Source: an uncultured Bacteroidales bacterium
GTDB lineage: Bacteria; Bacteroidota; Bacteroidia; Bacteroidales; Paludibacteraceae
Length of the DNA stretch: 64,000 nt
Assembly: GCA_900319645.1 (NCBI GenBank)
Contig: ONPG01000005.1
Coordinates: 62,001 to 126,000 of the forward strand
Direction: 5' to 3'
Position numbers and translations under genes: made by a program
Notes under the pieces: generated by a model
The model's database searches: none
What the model was told of the DNA's origin: nothing
What the model saw: only the letters and a program-made list of their open reading frames with translations
Part shown: piece after piece, positions 15,276 through 23,196 of the stretch
Numbering within the stretch: the first letter of the stretch is position 1
Layout: each line of letters begins with the position of its first letter

Positions 15276-16619
15276 ATGAATTTGGATAAACCTCTTTTGG
15301 CACACCAAGCGGCGCAAGCTTTAACTAATAAGGTACACGCGTACATGCGCGCGAACCCGGATAGCGAATTGCATCGGCAGGGGAAGATGTTCGGAATACT
15401 TGTTTGCACGGACTCCGACAATAGGATTGTGAATTTGCAGGCTTTCTCCGCAATGTTGGACGGTTCGTATCACCACGACGGTTTCGTACCGCCTGTCTTC
15501 GAAATGACACAGCCGCCTATAGGTTCCAACCGCGAAGAATCCCAACGTCTTCAACGGCTTCTGTTTGCCAACTACCGTTTCTCCAACGCGTACGGCGAGA
15601 CACGCAACCTGCTGGAAATCTTTGCCAACGAATCCCCTATCCTCCCGCCCGAAGAATGGTTCCGGGAAAAGGCAACCCATCACACATCACCCATCTCAAA
15701 CAAGCCCTCTTCTCTCCCACCCTCCGGAGCAGGAGAATGTTGCGCACCCAAACTGTTGCAATATGCCTTGACACACGGTCTTCAGCCGCAAGCCCTTGCC
15801 GAGTTCTGGGTCGGAGCTCCGCCACGTACGGAGTTGCGTCAGGAAGGAGTGTTCTACCCGCCTTGTTCGGGCAAATGTGTCCCGATATTGAAGCATATGC
15901 TGAAAGGCACAGAGCTGTTCATTCTCCGCTCCGACACGCCATACACGCAAACAGCCATCCGCTCGGTGGAGGTTTTATACGAGGACGAATGGCTGATGGT
16001 GGTCAACAAGCCCGCAGGTGTGCTCTCTGTCCCCGGCAAAACCCTTGAGCCTTCGCTCACACAATACCTCTCCGCCATGCACAACTATCCGTTCCTGCAA
16101 CCTGTCCATCGTTTGGATCAGGACACCAGCGGTATTCTCGTGCTTGCCAAAACGCCGGAGATATACAAAACGCTGCAATCCTATTTCCAACGCCGCGACG
16201 TCCTCAAACGGTACGAAGCCGTGGTTGTGCCCAAATCACCAATAACCAATTACCAATCACCTATCACTATTTCCCTTCCGCTGCTGCCCAACCCGTATGA
16301 CCGTCCTCGCCAGATGGTCCACAAGGAGCACGGCAAACCGGCCTTTACAACCTGTCGTATTCGGAAGATGCTGCCGGATGGCACTCTCTTCGTCGATTTC
16401 TATCCACAGACAGGTCGCACCCATCAGCTCCGTGTTCATGCTGCTCATCCGGACGGACTGAATGCGCCTATTCTTGGCGACCGCTTGTACGGTTCTACGG
16501 AAATGCCATCCGGCAAAACGGCTGACCGTCTCTACCTGCATGCAGTCGAGATCACCTTTCTTCACCCCGTAACAAAAGAAGAGATACATTTCTGTATCCC
16601 TTCTCCGTGGTTCTGTTAA
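15276..16619 (+). CDS. RluA-family RNA pseudouridine synthase with long N-terminal extension, 447 aa
   Basis: Converts uridine to pseudouridine in rRNA or tRNA. The catalytic domain is in the C-terminal half, with the signature VHRLDQDTSGILVLAKT (catalytic Asp, near residue 275), then YEAVV and the late QTGRTHQLRVH block. The N-terminal 200 residues are an extension that some Bacteroidota RluA-type enzymes have. Two short heptamer arrays lie in frame: one encodes HHTSPIS (15675-15695), the other the Ser-Pro-Ile-Thr-Asn-Tyr linker (16237-16271). Both look like tolerated insertions. The 3' end overlaps the tail of the convergent BY-kinase gene by 4 bp. Target site not assignable. Confidence 0.9.
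   Translation: MNLDKPLLAHQAAQALTNKVHAYMRANPDSELHRQGKMFGILVCTDSDNRIVNLQAFSAMLDGSYHHDGFVPPVFEMTQPPIGSNREESQRLQRLLFANYRFSNAYGETRNLLEIFANESPILPPEEWFREKATHHTSPISNKPSSLPPSGAGECCAPKLLQYALTHGLQPQALAEFWVGAPPRTELRQEGVFYPPCSGKCVPILKHMLKGTELFILRSDTPYTQTAIRSVEVLYEDEWLMVVNKPAGVLSVPGKTLEPSLTQYLSAMHNYPFLQPVHRLDQDTSGILVLAKTPEIYKTLQSYFQRRDVLKRYEAVVVPKSPITNYQSPITISLPLLPNPYDRPRQMVHKEHGKPAFTTCRIRKMLPDGTLFVDFYPQTGRTHQLRVHAAHPDGLNAPILGDRLYGSTEMPSGKTADRLYLHAVEITFLHPVTKEEIHFCIPSPWFC
15675..15695. repeat. In-frame 7-bp array (acccatc x3) inside a gene
   Basis: Units acccatc, acacatc, acccatc: 21 bp, seven codons, so the reading frame is kept. It lies in the N-terminal extension of the pseudouridine synthase. Confidence 0.8.
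16237..16271. repeat. In-frame 7-bp array (naccaat x5) inside a gene
   Basis: Units caccaat, aaccaat, taccaat, cacctat, cactatt. They encode a short Ser/Pro/Thr/Asn-rich loop in the catalytic domain of the pseudouridine synthase. Confidence 0.85.
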
Positions 16620-19219
16620 TCTTTCTTGTCTTTCGACTCCTCGTCGTCTTCGTCGTGGTGGTAGTAGTAGTAAGCCTGACGTGCTTTCTCGTCCGAAGCA
16701 AACTTACCGTAGAGACGCCCGTACAGCTTACTACGGTGTTTGCCGTTGGAACCGTAGCCATAGCCGCCGTAACCGCCGTAACCGTAATGGCCGTAGCCGT
16801 AGCCACCGTAACCGCCGTAGCCGTAACCATAACCGGATCCGTATGAGTGACGTCCTTCTGTAGGAATATCAGAAAGGATGATCTGAATCTTATCCGGTGT
16901 GTCAACCACGTCACGCATCTGCTCCAAGGTCTGCTTGCAGAAGGATTTATTGGTCTCCATACAACGGATGACGTAGAGACACATGTCTGATTGCTCAATC
17001 AAGGCATATGCGTCAGGCACAATTCCGATAGGCGAGGTGTCGATCACGATGAATTCATACTCCTCACGCAACTGCTTGAGCAGATCGCTCAACTTGTCGG
17101 AGTGAATCAACTCGCCCGGGTTGGGAGGAATAGTACCGGCGCGCATGAAATCGAAGTTGAACGGACTTTCTGTTACCAACGCCTCACTCAGTTCGCAATC
17201 GCCGACCAAGTAGTTGGACATTCCCTTGCCGTTCTCCAAACCTAATTTGGTGTGCAGGTTCGGTTTGCGAAGGTCCATATCAATCAGCAGTGTCTTCTTG
17301 CCCGTCATTCCATATAGGGTCGCCAGGTTGGAGGAAAGGAAAGTCTTACCGTCACCCGACTCCGTTGAAGTGACGCAAATCATCATTTGTGTTTTGCGTT
17401 TCAGCAAGAACTCCATTCGCGTACGGATAGCACGTAACATCTCCGCATAGGACGAACGCGGCGAAGATTGAACCATCGTCGGGTTTTGGCTGCGAACGTG
17501 ACGCAAGGTGCCTATCATGCGGAATGCACTCAACTTCACCACATCCTTCGGCGAGCGGATCTTGTTGTTCAGCAATTCGCTCAGAATAATCAACACAAGC
17601 GGAATCAGGAATCCGATGAACAGATAAGTCATCGTCGTCTTCGACTTGGCTTTTGCGTTCATCACATTCGTCGTACGTGCCCTGTCCAAAACGCTGTTAT
17701 CCGGGGTGTTGGAAGCCTTTTGAATCTCTGCCTCTGCACGTCTTTGCAGGAAGAATGTGTAATAGTTGTCATCGATACGGTAGTTACGCTCGATAGCCAC
17801 CATCTGCAATTCTTTCTCCGGCAGACCTTGAATCTCCTCTTCCACTTCTTTGTATCGTCTGTCCAAATCGGCTTTCTCGATATTGAGCGAAGCCCTCATA
17901 GAGCCCACCACCTCTTCGATTGCCGTCTTGACGTTCTCGATATCTTTGGTGTATTTGGCGTAATAGACGTTTTTCTCGGTCAACTCGCCACGCTTGATAC
18001 GCAAATCGTTCAGTTGTTGTACCAACGAGGTCAGCATCGGCTCGCTGATTCCCATCGAACTCGGAGCAATAACGGCATCATCTGCAATATTCTTGTGGAT
18101 ATAGTTGATCAAGTAGTCGAAATAGGTCTCCTTGAGACGCAAAGCCATCTTTTGCTGGTCGTAGCCGGTAATACGTCCCATCAACTGACCTGCATACGAA
18201 TTGACGTCCACGAACTTGTTCTCCTGACGGAAATCGGTCATTGCCCCTTCGCTCACTTGCAATGAAGCCTGCAGATTAACCAACTGCTCGTCAATAAAAC
18301 GGATAGAGTTCTCCGCCACTTCATTCTTGTGCTCCAGGTTCTGCAAGAGATAGATATCCGAGAGTTTGTCGATAAACTCGCAATCTCGCTCAGGCGTTTC
18401 GCTCACTAAAGACAGAGCCAGAACGGTCGATCCCTCCGCCACGAAACGCAATTCCAAGCGTCCCATAAACTCGTCCACCAGGGACTCGCGGCTACGGAAG
18501 CGGATGTAGATTTTGCCCGAAGCAATCATTCGCTCGGTCGGCCAGATAGTAAGGTCAAACCATTCGCACGAAATGGGCTCTCCATAACGGGCGGAGATAG
18601 AGAACGGTCTGTCTTCGCTTGTAGAAGAGATCACCAGTTCATCATTATTCATGATATCCACCTGCCACAGCGGTCCGTATGCAGCGGGAGCCACAAAGGT
18701 CGGTTCCACCACAATAGGTGAATTGCGATAGAGGTTACGTGTTTTGAAACGTCCCTGAGTGATATACTCGACGTTCATAAACGGAAGCGAGTCCACCACG
18801 CGGCACATAAGGTCATACGAAGCCAACATCACGATCTGGTTGTTCACGTTCTTGTAACCTGCTTCAACGCCGAAACCTTGCATCAGCGAAGAAGCTGTTC
18901 CGCCGTACGTACCACCTTCTTTGATTACCAGTGTTCCCTGGGAATAATAGGATGGAATCCACTTGCGGTTACTCAACATAGCTAGTCCCAATGCGATGGC
19001 GATAGCGATCACAAACAGATACCAGTAGTGCAGACAAAGGAGTACCCACTCCAGGATATTGAAGTTGCTCTCTTCTTCTCCGTCTCCATCCTGTACGACA
19101 TCGTTTCTGTAATACTGCTGGTTGCCGTATTGGTAATTCTGGTTGCCGTATTGGTAGTTTTGGTTGCCACCTTGATAGGCACTATTGCCTCCGGCGTAAT
19201 ATTGATTATTGTTGTCCAT
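16616..19219 (-). CDS. Wzc-like chain-length determinant / BY-kinase, 867 aa, with Gly/Tyr-rich tails
   Basis: Inner-membrane polysaccharide co-polymerase with a cytoplasmic tyrosine autokinase; controls polymerisation and export of exopolysaccharide. Residues 1-45 are a Tyr/Asn/Gln/Gly-rich tail with repeated QNYQYGN. Then come a membrane helix (about 70-85), a periplasmic Wzz domain with coiled coil, a second helix (about 540-560), and the kinase with Walker A (ESGDGKTF, near 620), Walker A' (LLIDMDLRKP, near 645) and Walker B (FIVIDTSPIG, near 720). From about 790 there is an unusual tail of YGYGGYGG repeats followed by AYYYYHHDEDDEE. BY-kinases normally have a C-terminal Tyr cluster; here it is greatly expanded. 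Last gene of the export operon, 5 bp after the export lipoprotein gene. Confidence 0.92.
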   Translation of the reverse strand: MDNNNQYYAGGNSAYQGGNQNYQYGNQNYQYGNQQYYRNDVVQDGDGEEESNFNILEWVLLCLHYWYLFVIAIAIALGLAMLSNRKWIPSYYSQGTLVIKEGGTYGGTASSLMQGFGVEAGYKNVNNQIVMLASYDLMCRVVDSLPFMNVEYITQGRFKTRNLYRNSPIVVEPTFVAPAAYGPLWQVDIMNNDELVISSTSEDRPFSISARYGEPISCEWFDLTIWPTERMIASGKIYIRFRSRESLVDEFMGRLELRFVAEGSTVLALSLVSETPERDCEFIDKLSDIYLLQNLEHKNEVAENSIRFIDEQLVNLQASLQVSEGAMTDFRQENKFVDVNSYAGQLMGRITGYDQQKMALRLKETYFDYLINYIHKNIADDAVIAPSSMGISEPMLTSLVQQLNDLRIKRGELTEKNVYYAKYTKDIENVKTAIEEVVGSMRASLNIEKADLDRRYKEVEEEIQGLPEKELQMVAIERNYRIDDNYYTFFLQRRAEAEIQKASNTPDNSVLDRARTTNVMNAKAKSKTTMTYLFIGFLIPLVLIILSELLNNKIRSPKDVVKLSAFRMIGTLRHVRSQNPTMVQSSPRSSYAEMLRAIRTRMEFLLKRKTQMMICVTSTESGDGKTFLSSNLATLYGMTGKKTLLIDMDLRKPNLHTKLGLENGKGMSNYLVGDCELSEALVTESPFNFDFMRAGTIPPNPGELIHSDKLSDLLKQLREEYEFIVIDTSPIGIVPDAYALIEQSDMCLYVIRCMETNKSFCKQTLEQMRDVVDTPDKIQIILSDIPTEGRHSYGSGYGYGYGGYGGYGYGHYGYGGYGGYGYGSNGKHRSKLYGRLYGKFASDEKARQAYYYYHHDEDDEESKDKKD
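16749..16845. repeat. Coding repeat for Tyr-Gly-rich BY-kinase tail
   Basis: Imperfect direct repeats of words such as ccgtaaccgccgtagccgta, encoding alternating Tyr-Gly and Gly-Gly-Tyr on the minus strand. The unit is a multiple of 3 bp, unlike the 7- and 11-bp arrays elsewhere. Confidence 0.8.
19102..19175. repeat. 21-bp coding repeat in the BY-kinase N-terminus
   Basis: Two near-identical 21-bp copies (ttgccgtattggtaattctg and ttgccgtattggtagttttg, plus one base each) with partial flanking copies, encoding QNYQYGN repeats. Confidence 0.75.
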
Positions 19220-19224
19220 AGTCT

Positions 19225-20004
19225 TTATTTATACAGATATGCTACGTAATTAAGCACAGTAGTCAAGAGTGCCACACTACTCGTTATTAAGCCCAGGAAT
19301 CCGGTATAAGTCGGAACTTTCACGAAGCTGTCTTTGGTTCGAGCCACATAAATCACATCGTTCGGATATACATAATAGTATTTGGAATCGATGATGGAGT
19401 TGGTTCGCATATCGAACTCCAGCACTTCGGGTTCCTCTCCGTCGCCTTGCGGACGTACGATGCGGATGTGGCGTCTGTCACCACTGTTCATAACATCGCC
19501 GGTTAGCGCTAAAGCCTGGAAGATATTCATTCGGTCTTTATATATAAAGTACCTGCCCGCTTGCGCGTCACCTATAACGGAGAAATACTTGTTGTACAAA
19601 GCCAACTTGACATCTGCGTCCGGGATTATCTCCCGGAACGCGGCTCGCAAGGTATCCTGCGCTTCGCGTACGGTCATTCCCAGAATATACACAGGGTGCA
19701 AATACGGCAGTTCAACAGTTCCGTCTGTGTGAACACGATAGGAATAAGCGTATTGGATGTTATGCGAGGGGTTATTGATTCCGGCATTGAATGCTTTGGA
19801 AATCGTCTCGTCCATCGTAATGAGACGGAAGATGACCTCGTCATTCACATGGATGCGGTATTTCTCATAGGGAACCGAATCATAAATCGGCAGTTTGTTG
19901 CTTTTCGTCGGCTCTTGGAGGTAGCCTATTTGGCGATGGCTATAACAACTCGTCATCATAACAGCAGTCAACAAGAGCAAGAATAAATAATGTATCTTTT
20001 TCAT
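19225..20004 (-). CDS. Polysaccharide export outer-membrane lipoprotein (Wza-like), 259 aa
   Basis: Periplasmic/outer-membrane polysaccharide export protein. Lipoprotein signal peptide with lipobox ending in MMTSC, then a Poly_export domain (YRIHVNDEVIFRL...) and an SLBB-like region, and a C-terminal hydrophobic segment. Smaller than E. coli Wza, as usual in Bacteroidota. One base separates it from the related export protein upstream and 5 bp from the BY-kinase, its expected partner in a trans-envelope export complex. Confidence 0.88.
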   Translation of the reverse strand: MKKIHYLFLLLLTAVMMTSCYSHRQIGYLQEPTKSNKLPIYDSVPYEKYRIHVNDEVIFRLITMDETISKAFNAGINNPSHNIQYAYSYRVHTDGTVELPYLHPVYILGMTVREAQDTLRAAFREIIPDADVKLALYNKYFSVIGDAQAGRYFIYKDRMNIFQALALTGDVMNSGDRRHIRIVRPQGDGEEPEVLEFDMRTNSIIDSKYYYVYPNDVIYVARTKDSFVKVPTYTGFLGLITSSVALLTTVLNYVAYLYK

Positions 20005-20005
20005 T

Positions 20006-20887
20006 TTAATTTCCTCCTGTTGTTGATGTGTTAGACTTCGTTCCGTAATGTTTCTTCACGTGGTTGATACCCGTTTGAACAATCGAATAGATCAGCACGC
20101 CAAAAGAGATGGTTGTGGCTGTAATTCCCACGGCTGTTCCGGCTGAGTTGATGCCGAAACTGTATCCGGGGATTTTGCGGATGTAGATAATATCATTCGG
20201 CTCGATATAATAGAACTCCGAGTTGATAATATCTTTCGAGCGCGCATCAAAGGTTTTGATAGTTGTCACTCCCTCTTTCTCGCGAACGAGCTTGATCTCC
20301 TTATGGCTGTTAAAATCACCAATATCTCCGGCTAACGCAATTGCTTCGAAGATGGTCATTTTCTCTTTGGTAATAGGGAAACGTCCGTTTTGCGCACCCA
20401 CTACCGAGAAGGAGCGATCGACGATATTGACTTCCACCGATACGGTCGAGAAACCCGGGATCTCTTTGAGCAGTTTGCCCAACTCATCCTCAAGTTTTTT
20501 CTTTACCTCGCGTGTCGTAAGTCCGCGTACAGGTATCTTGCCAATCGTCGGAAAATCTATCGTACCATCATCTTCTACCAAATAGGTGTACAGGTCATAC
20601 GAACCGGTGGTTGAGTTACTAAGGTTTCCGTTCGACAACATATAACGCATATAATTGCCGTTACCGCCACCATTGTACATCTTGGTAACGCTCTCGTCGA
20701 GCGAATAGACGCGCACGAACAGACGGTCGTATGTCCGAAGCTGGTATTCCTCGTAGCTCAGCGTATCCGCGTAACTAGGAATGTGTTTGTCGGGTTCCTG
20801 CATATAGTTCACTTTTCGCGCCGTGACGCACGACGTGAGAAATGCCAGCAGGAAACCGAAGAATAATATTTTAACTTTGCCTTTCAT
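20006..20887 (-). CDS. Polysaccharide export outer-membrane lipoprotein (Wza-like), 293 aa
   Basis: Second export protein of the operon. Lipoprotein signal (LLAFLTSC), Poly_export domain containing YQLRTYDRLFVRVYSLDE, an SLBB-like segment with a Phe-Ser-Val-Val-Gly-Ala motif, and a C-terminal hydrophobic helix. The ATG at 20887 is preferred over an in-frame TTG at 20890. Two different Wza-like subunits next to each other suggest a hetero-oligomeric channel or separate periplasmic and outer-membrane components; this is inference. Confidence 0.87.
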   Translation of the reverse strand: MKGKVKILFFGFLLAFLTSCVTARKVNYMQEPDKHIPSYADTLSYEEYQLRTYDRLFVRVYSLDESVTKMYNGGGNGNYMRYMLSNGNLSNSTTGSYDLYTYLVEDDGTIDFPTIGKIPVRGLTTREVKKKLEDELGKLLKEIPGFSTVSVEVNIVDRSFSVVGAQNGRFPITKEKMTIFEAIALAGDIGDFNSHKEIKLVREKEGVTTIKTFDARSKDIINSEFYYIEPNDIIYIRKIPGYSFGINSAGTAVGITATTISFGVLIYSIVQTGINHVKKHYGTKSNTSTTGGN

Positions 20888-20914
20888 CAAATAGCCGATT
20901 TCGTTATTGTCTTT

Positions 20915-21901
20915 TTATCTCTTCTCGTCCCATCCGAAAGGATGCGGGCTGAGCGGCAGTTTGGCGAGCGGATGGTAATCTCCTACCAGACCTATCGGCT
21001 CCGAGTGGCGGATCTGGCTTACCGTTTCGATACACGGACGTGCCTCTGCGATACGGAATCCGTTGCCTGCAAGAATCTGTCTGTAGCTCTCGGTATGCAG
21101 CTCCGTGAATCCCTGCGAGAACTCAAACTCCTCGCCATCGATACTCAGCGTGCGATACGTACGTTTCTCGCCTTGCACGGCGTTGGCAGGAAGACAATCG
21201 GCGTTGATACTCAGGAAATAACGCACGCGCGCTTTCTCCAGCTCAAGATAACCGGCCACGCGGTCGAATGACATCACATGCACGATGTTTTTCTGCACAG
21301 GTCCAAACACCCATTGGAGCATGTCATAGAAGTGTACGCCGATGTTCGTAGCAATACCGCCCGACTTGTGCACGTCGCCTTTCCAACTGCTATAGTACCA
21401 TTTGCCACGGCTGGTGATATACGTCAGATCGACATCGTATTTCTTGTCTTTCGGACCATTCTCCACTTTCTCTTTGAGTGCACGGATTTTCTCGTGCAAA
21501 CGGAGTTGCAGAATAGTGTATGCCTTGTGTCCGGTCTCGCCTTCCAACTCCACGAGGTTGTCGATGTTATACGGATTCAGCACAAGCGGTTTCTCGCAGA
21601 TCACATCACATCCCAGACGCAAACCGTAGCGGATAAAAGCATCGTGCGTGTAGTTAGGCGTGCAGATAGACATCCATTGCAAGGGATTCGAAGTCCTCAT
21701 CTGCTTGGAGCAGAAACGGTCAAACTGCTCGTTTTCCGTAAAGAAGGAACAATCAGGGAAACTGCTGTCCAAACGTCCCACGCTGTCAAACTTGTCATAG
21801 GCAACTATGAGTTTGTTGCCCGTATCCGCAATCGCTTTGATGTGTCTCGGCGCAATATAACCTGCCGCTCCGATTAATCCAAAATTTAATGGTTTGTTCA
21901 T
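20915..21901 (-). CDS. Gfo/Idh/MocA family oxidoreductase (WlbA/WbpB-like), 328 aa
   Basis: NAD-dependent sugar oxidoreductase. N-terminal Rossmann motif GLIGAAGYIAPRHIKAI, the EKPLVLNPYN dyad motif (about 108-117) and the GGIATNIGVHFYDMLQWVFG block are diagnostic. The sequence most resembles enzymes that oxidise UDP-N-acetyl-aminosugar acids at C3 (WlbA/WbpB) in O-antigen or capsule sugar synthesis. It lies between a deacetylase-like protein and the export lipoproteins, so a role in making a modified sugar for the exported polymer is likely. The exact substrate is inferred. Confidence 0.86.
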   Translation of the reverse strand: MNKPLNFGLIGAAGYIAPRHIKAIADTGNKLIVAYDKFDSVGRLDSSFPDCSFFTENEQFDRFCSKQMRTSNPLQWMSICTPNYTHDAFIRYGLRLGCDVICEKPLVLNPYNIDNLVELEGETGHKAYTILQLRLHEKIRALKEKVENGPKDKKYDVDLTYITSRGKWYYSSWKGDVHKSGGIATNIGVHFYDMLQWVFGPVQKNIVHVMSFDRVAGYLELEKARVRYFLSINADCLPANAVQGEKRTYRTLSIDGEEFEFSQGFTELHTESYRQILAGNGFRIAEARPCIETVSQIRHSEPIGLVGDYHPLAKLPLSPHPFGWDEKR

Positions 21902-21906
21902 ATGTT

Positions 21907-22803
21907 TCAGTTTTTATCTTTTTTGTTTTTGATCAGTATTCGTTTCACGATGTTTTTGGTGTTCTGCATCACCAACTCTTTCCACCAGGCGAGTCTCTTG
22001 TTTGTCCACCTTTGCGGGTGTGTGGTCATCATCAGTTGATCCGGCAGTTGATCCTTTTCGATGGCTTGAATCAGCTGTGCGGTCGTGTGCCAACTCCACC
22101 CTTTCTTGGTCCATTCGTCCTGATATTGAGGAATCTTGTCACGAACGGAGACTTTGTAACCGTCCCAACATCTTCCCGTATCGGTCAGATAGAGCACCTT
22201 GCTGAAATCCGTGTCGAAATAGGGTTCGCCGATGATTCCAAGCGCTTTGTAGTCGTATTTCTTCCACAGATTGCGTCCGTCGTATTGGTTGGTGGGTGCG
22301 CCGTGCATGCAAACTGTTTCCACTGGATAGAAGCGACGGAAATAATCCAACCATGTCACAAAATGGTCATATGCCTTATCTACATTTCCGTTACAAAGCG
22401 CCATGTCTTCGTAGTGGTAGCCTATCTCATGTCCCAGCCGCTCAATACTGCGGATGGCATCAGGAAGCGGCAGGGAACAACCCTTGTAACAGCCGCTCTC
22501 CGGCACTCGGAAATAATAACTTGCCTTCGCTCCGATAGAATGTTCTATCTGCGCAGTTTGCAAACTGTTTTCAGGCTTTTTATCCACGTCATGACGCAAA
22601 ACAACAAACTTCTCCGAAGACTTTTGACGTTCATTCTCCGAAGCCTTTTGACATTCATTCTCCGAAGCCTTTTGACGTTCGTTCTTCGAAGCCTTTTGAC
22701 GTTCATTCTTCAGGTAATCACTATAGGAAATGAGCGCATAGCCATGCGCCTGTAAACACTCGAGCAACTCCCGATAAATATCCAAAGTAAATTCTCTCTT
22801 CAT
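21907..22803 (-). CDS. Polysaccharide deacetylase-like protein, 298 aa, with internal 24-bp repeat
   Basis: Resembles NodB-type carbohydrate esterase proteins found in Bacteroidota capsule loci. Visible are FVVLRHDVDKKPENSL (the metal-binding HD of the NodB fold, about residue 65), GHEIGYHYED (the HxxxH-like motif) and THPQRWTN near the end. Between SYSDYLK and KFVVLRHD lie four in-frame 8-residue repeats (NERQKAS with E or K). The start is ATG at 22803: a promoter (22813-22844) sits immediately upstream and excludes longer versions. First gene of the export operon; the very short leader (about 6 nt) is notable. No signal peptide is apparent, so it may act in the cytoplasm. Confidence 0.82.
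   Translation of the reverse strand: MKREFTLDIYRELLECLQAHGYALISYSDYLKNERQKASKNERQKASENECQKASENERQKSSEKFVVLRHDVDKKPENSLQTAQIEHSIGAKASYYFRVPESGCYKGCSLPLPDAIRSIERLGHEIGYHYEDMALCNGNVDKAYDHFVTWLDYFRRFYPVETVCMHGAPTNQYDGRNLWKKYDYKALGIIGEPYFDTDFSKVLYLTDTGRCWDGYKVSVRDKIPQYQDEWTKKGWSWHTTAQLIQAIEKDQLPDQLMMTTHPQRWTNKRLAWWKELVMQNTKNIVKRILIKNKKDKN
22611..22706. repeat. 24-bp in-frame tandem repeat, four copies
   Basis: Units start with tctccgaagacttttgacgt, 22611-22634, and three more copies to 22706 with one or two changes each. They encode four charged 8-residue repeats inside the deacetylase-like protein. High identity between copies suggests recent slippage. Confidence 0.92.
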
Positions 22804-22812
22804 AAAAGCGTG

Positions 22813-22844
22813 CAAAGTTACAAAATTTTTTTTACATACGCAAG
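22813..22844 (-). promoter_or_regulatory. Promoter of the polysaccharide export operon
   Basis: On the minus strand: CTTG (22844-22841), 20 bases, TAACTTTG (22820-22813). The ATG at 22803 is nine bases past the -7 box. Confidence 0.87.
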
Positions 22845-22920
22845 CGCGCACGTATTTTTTTCGCAAAAAACCGTCTTTTCGCATCATTTTTAGTATTTTT
22901 CTTCTCTTTTCAAACACTAA

Positions 22921-22990
22921 CCCGCTCTCATCTCAAACACAAACCCGCTCTCATCTCAAACACGTCTCTGCTCTCAGTCTCAAAAAGTAC
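22921..22990. repeat. 23-bp direct repeat, two full and one partial copy
   Basis: Two copies of cccgctctcatctcaaacac plus three bases, at 22921 and 22944, and a decayed third copy. Confidence 0.8.
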
Positions 22991-23024
22991 ATCGCTTTCT
23001 CAGTCCCTTTTGTTGGTAAAAATA

Positions 23025-23068
23025 GCGTGATTATAGCGTTATTATAGCGTTATTATAGCGTGATTCGT
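23025..23068. repeat. 11-bp tandem array (gcgttattata), four units
   Basis: Units gcgtgattata, gcgttattata, gcgttattata, gcgtgattcgt. Confidence 0.9.
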
Positions 23069-23118
23069 GGGACGATACCGTGACGATAACACCAGACGAG
23101 TGGACCGGAAAACGAAAA

Positions 23119-23144
23119 AAAACGGAATCCGAAGACCCCGTTTT
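23119..23144 (-). terminator. Terminator of the gcvP-yitT-yitT operon
   Basis: On the minus strand AAAACGG (23144-23138) pairs with CCGTTTT (23125-23119) and is followed by more T. It lies about 50 bp past the YitT stop codon. Confidence 0.75.
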
Positions 23145-23196
23145 ATGAATAAGAATGAACTTTGGGGGAAGCGTATAAAAGCTTATGGAACAAGAA

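Larger units (their letters stand above)
22804..23196. other. Intergenic region with promoter, two tandem repeats and a terminator
   Basis: No gene is seen. It contains the operon promoter (22813-22844), a 23-bp direct repeat (22921-22990), an 11-bp array (23025-23068) and the terminator of the YitT gene (23119-23144). Confidence 0.65.
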
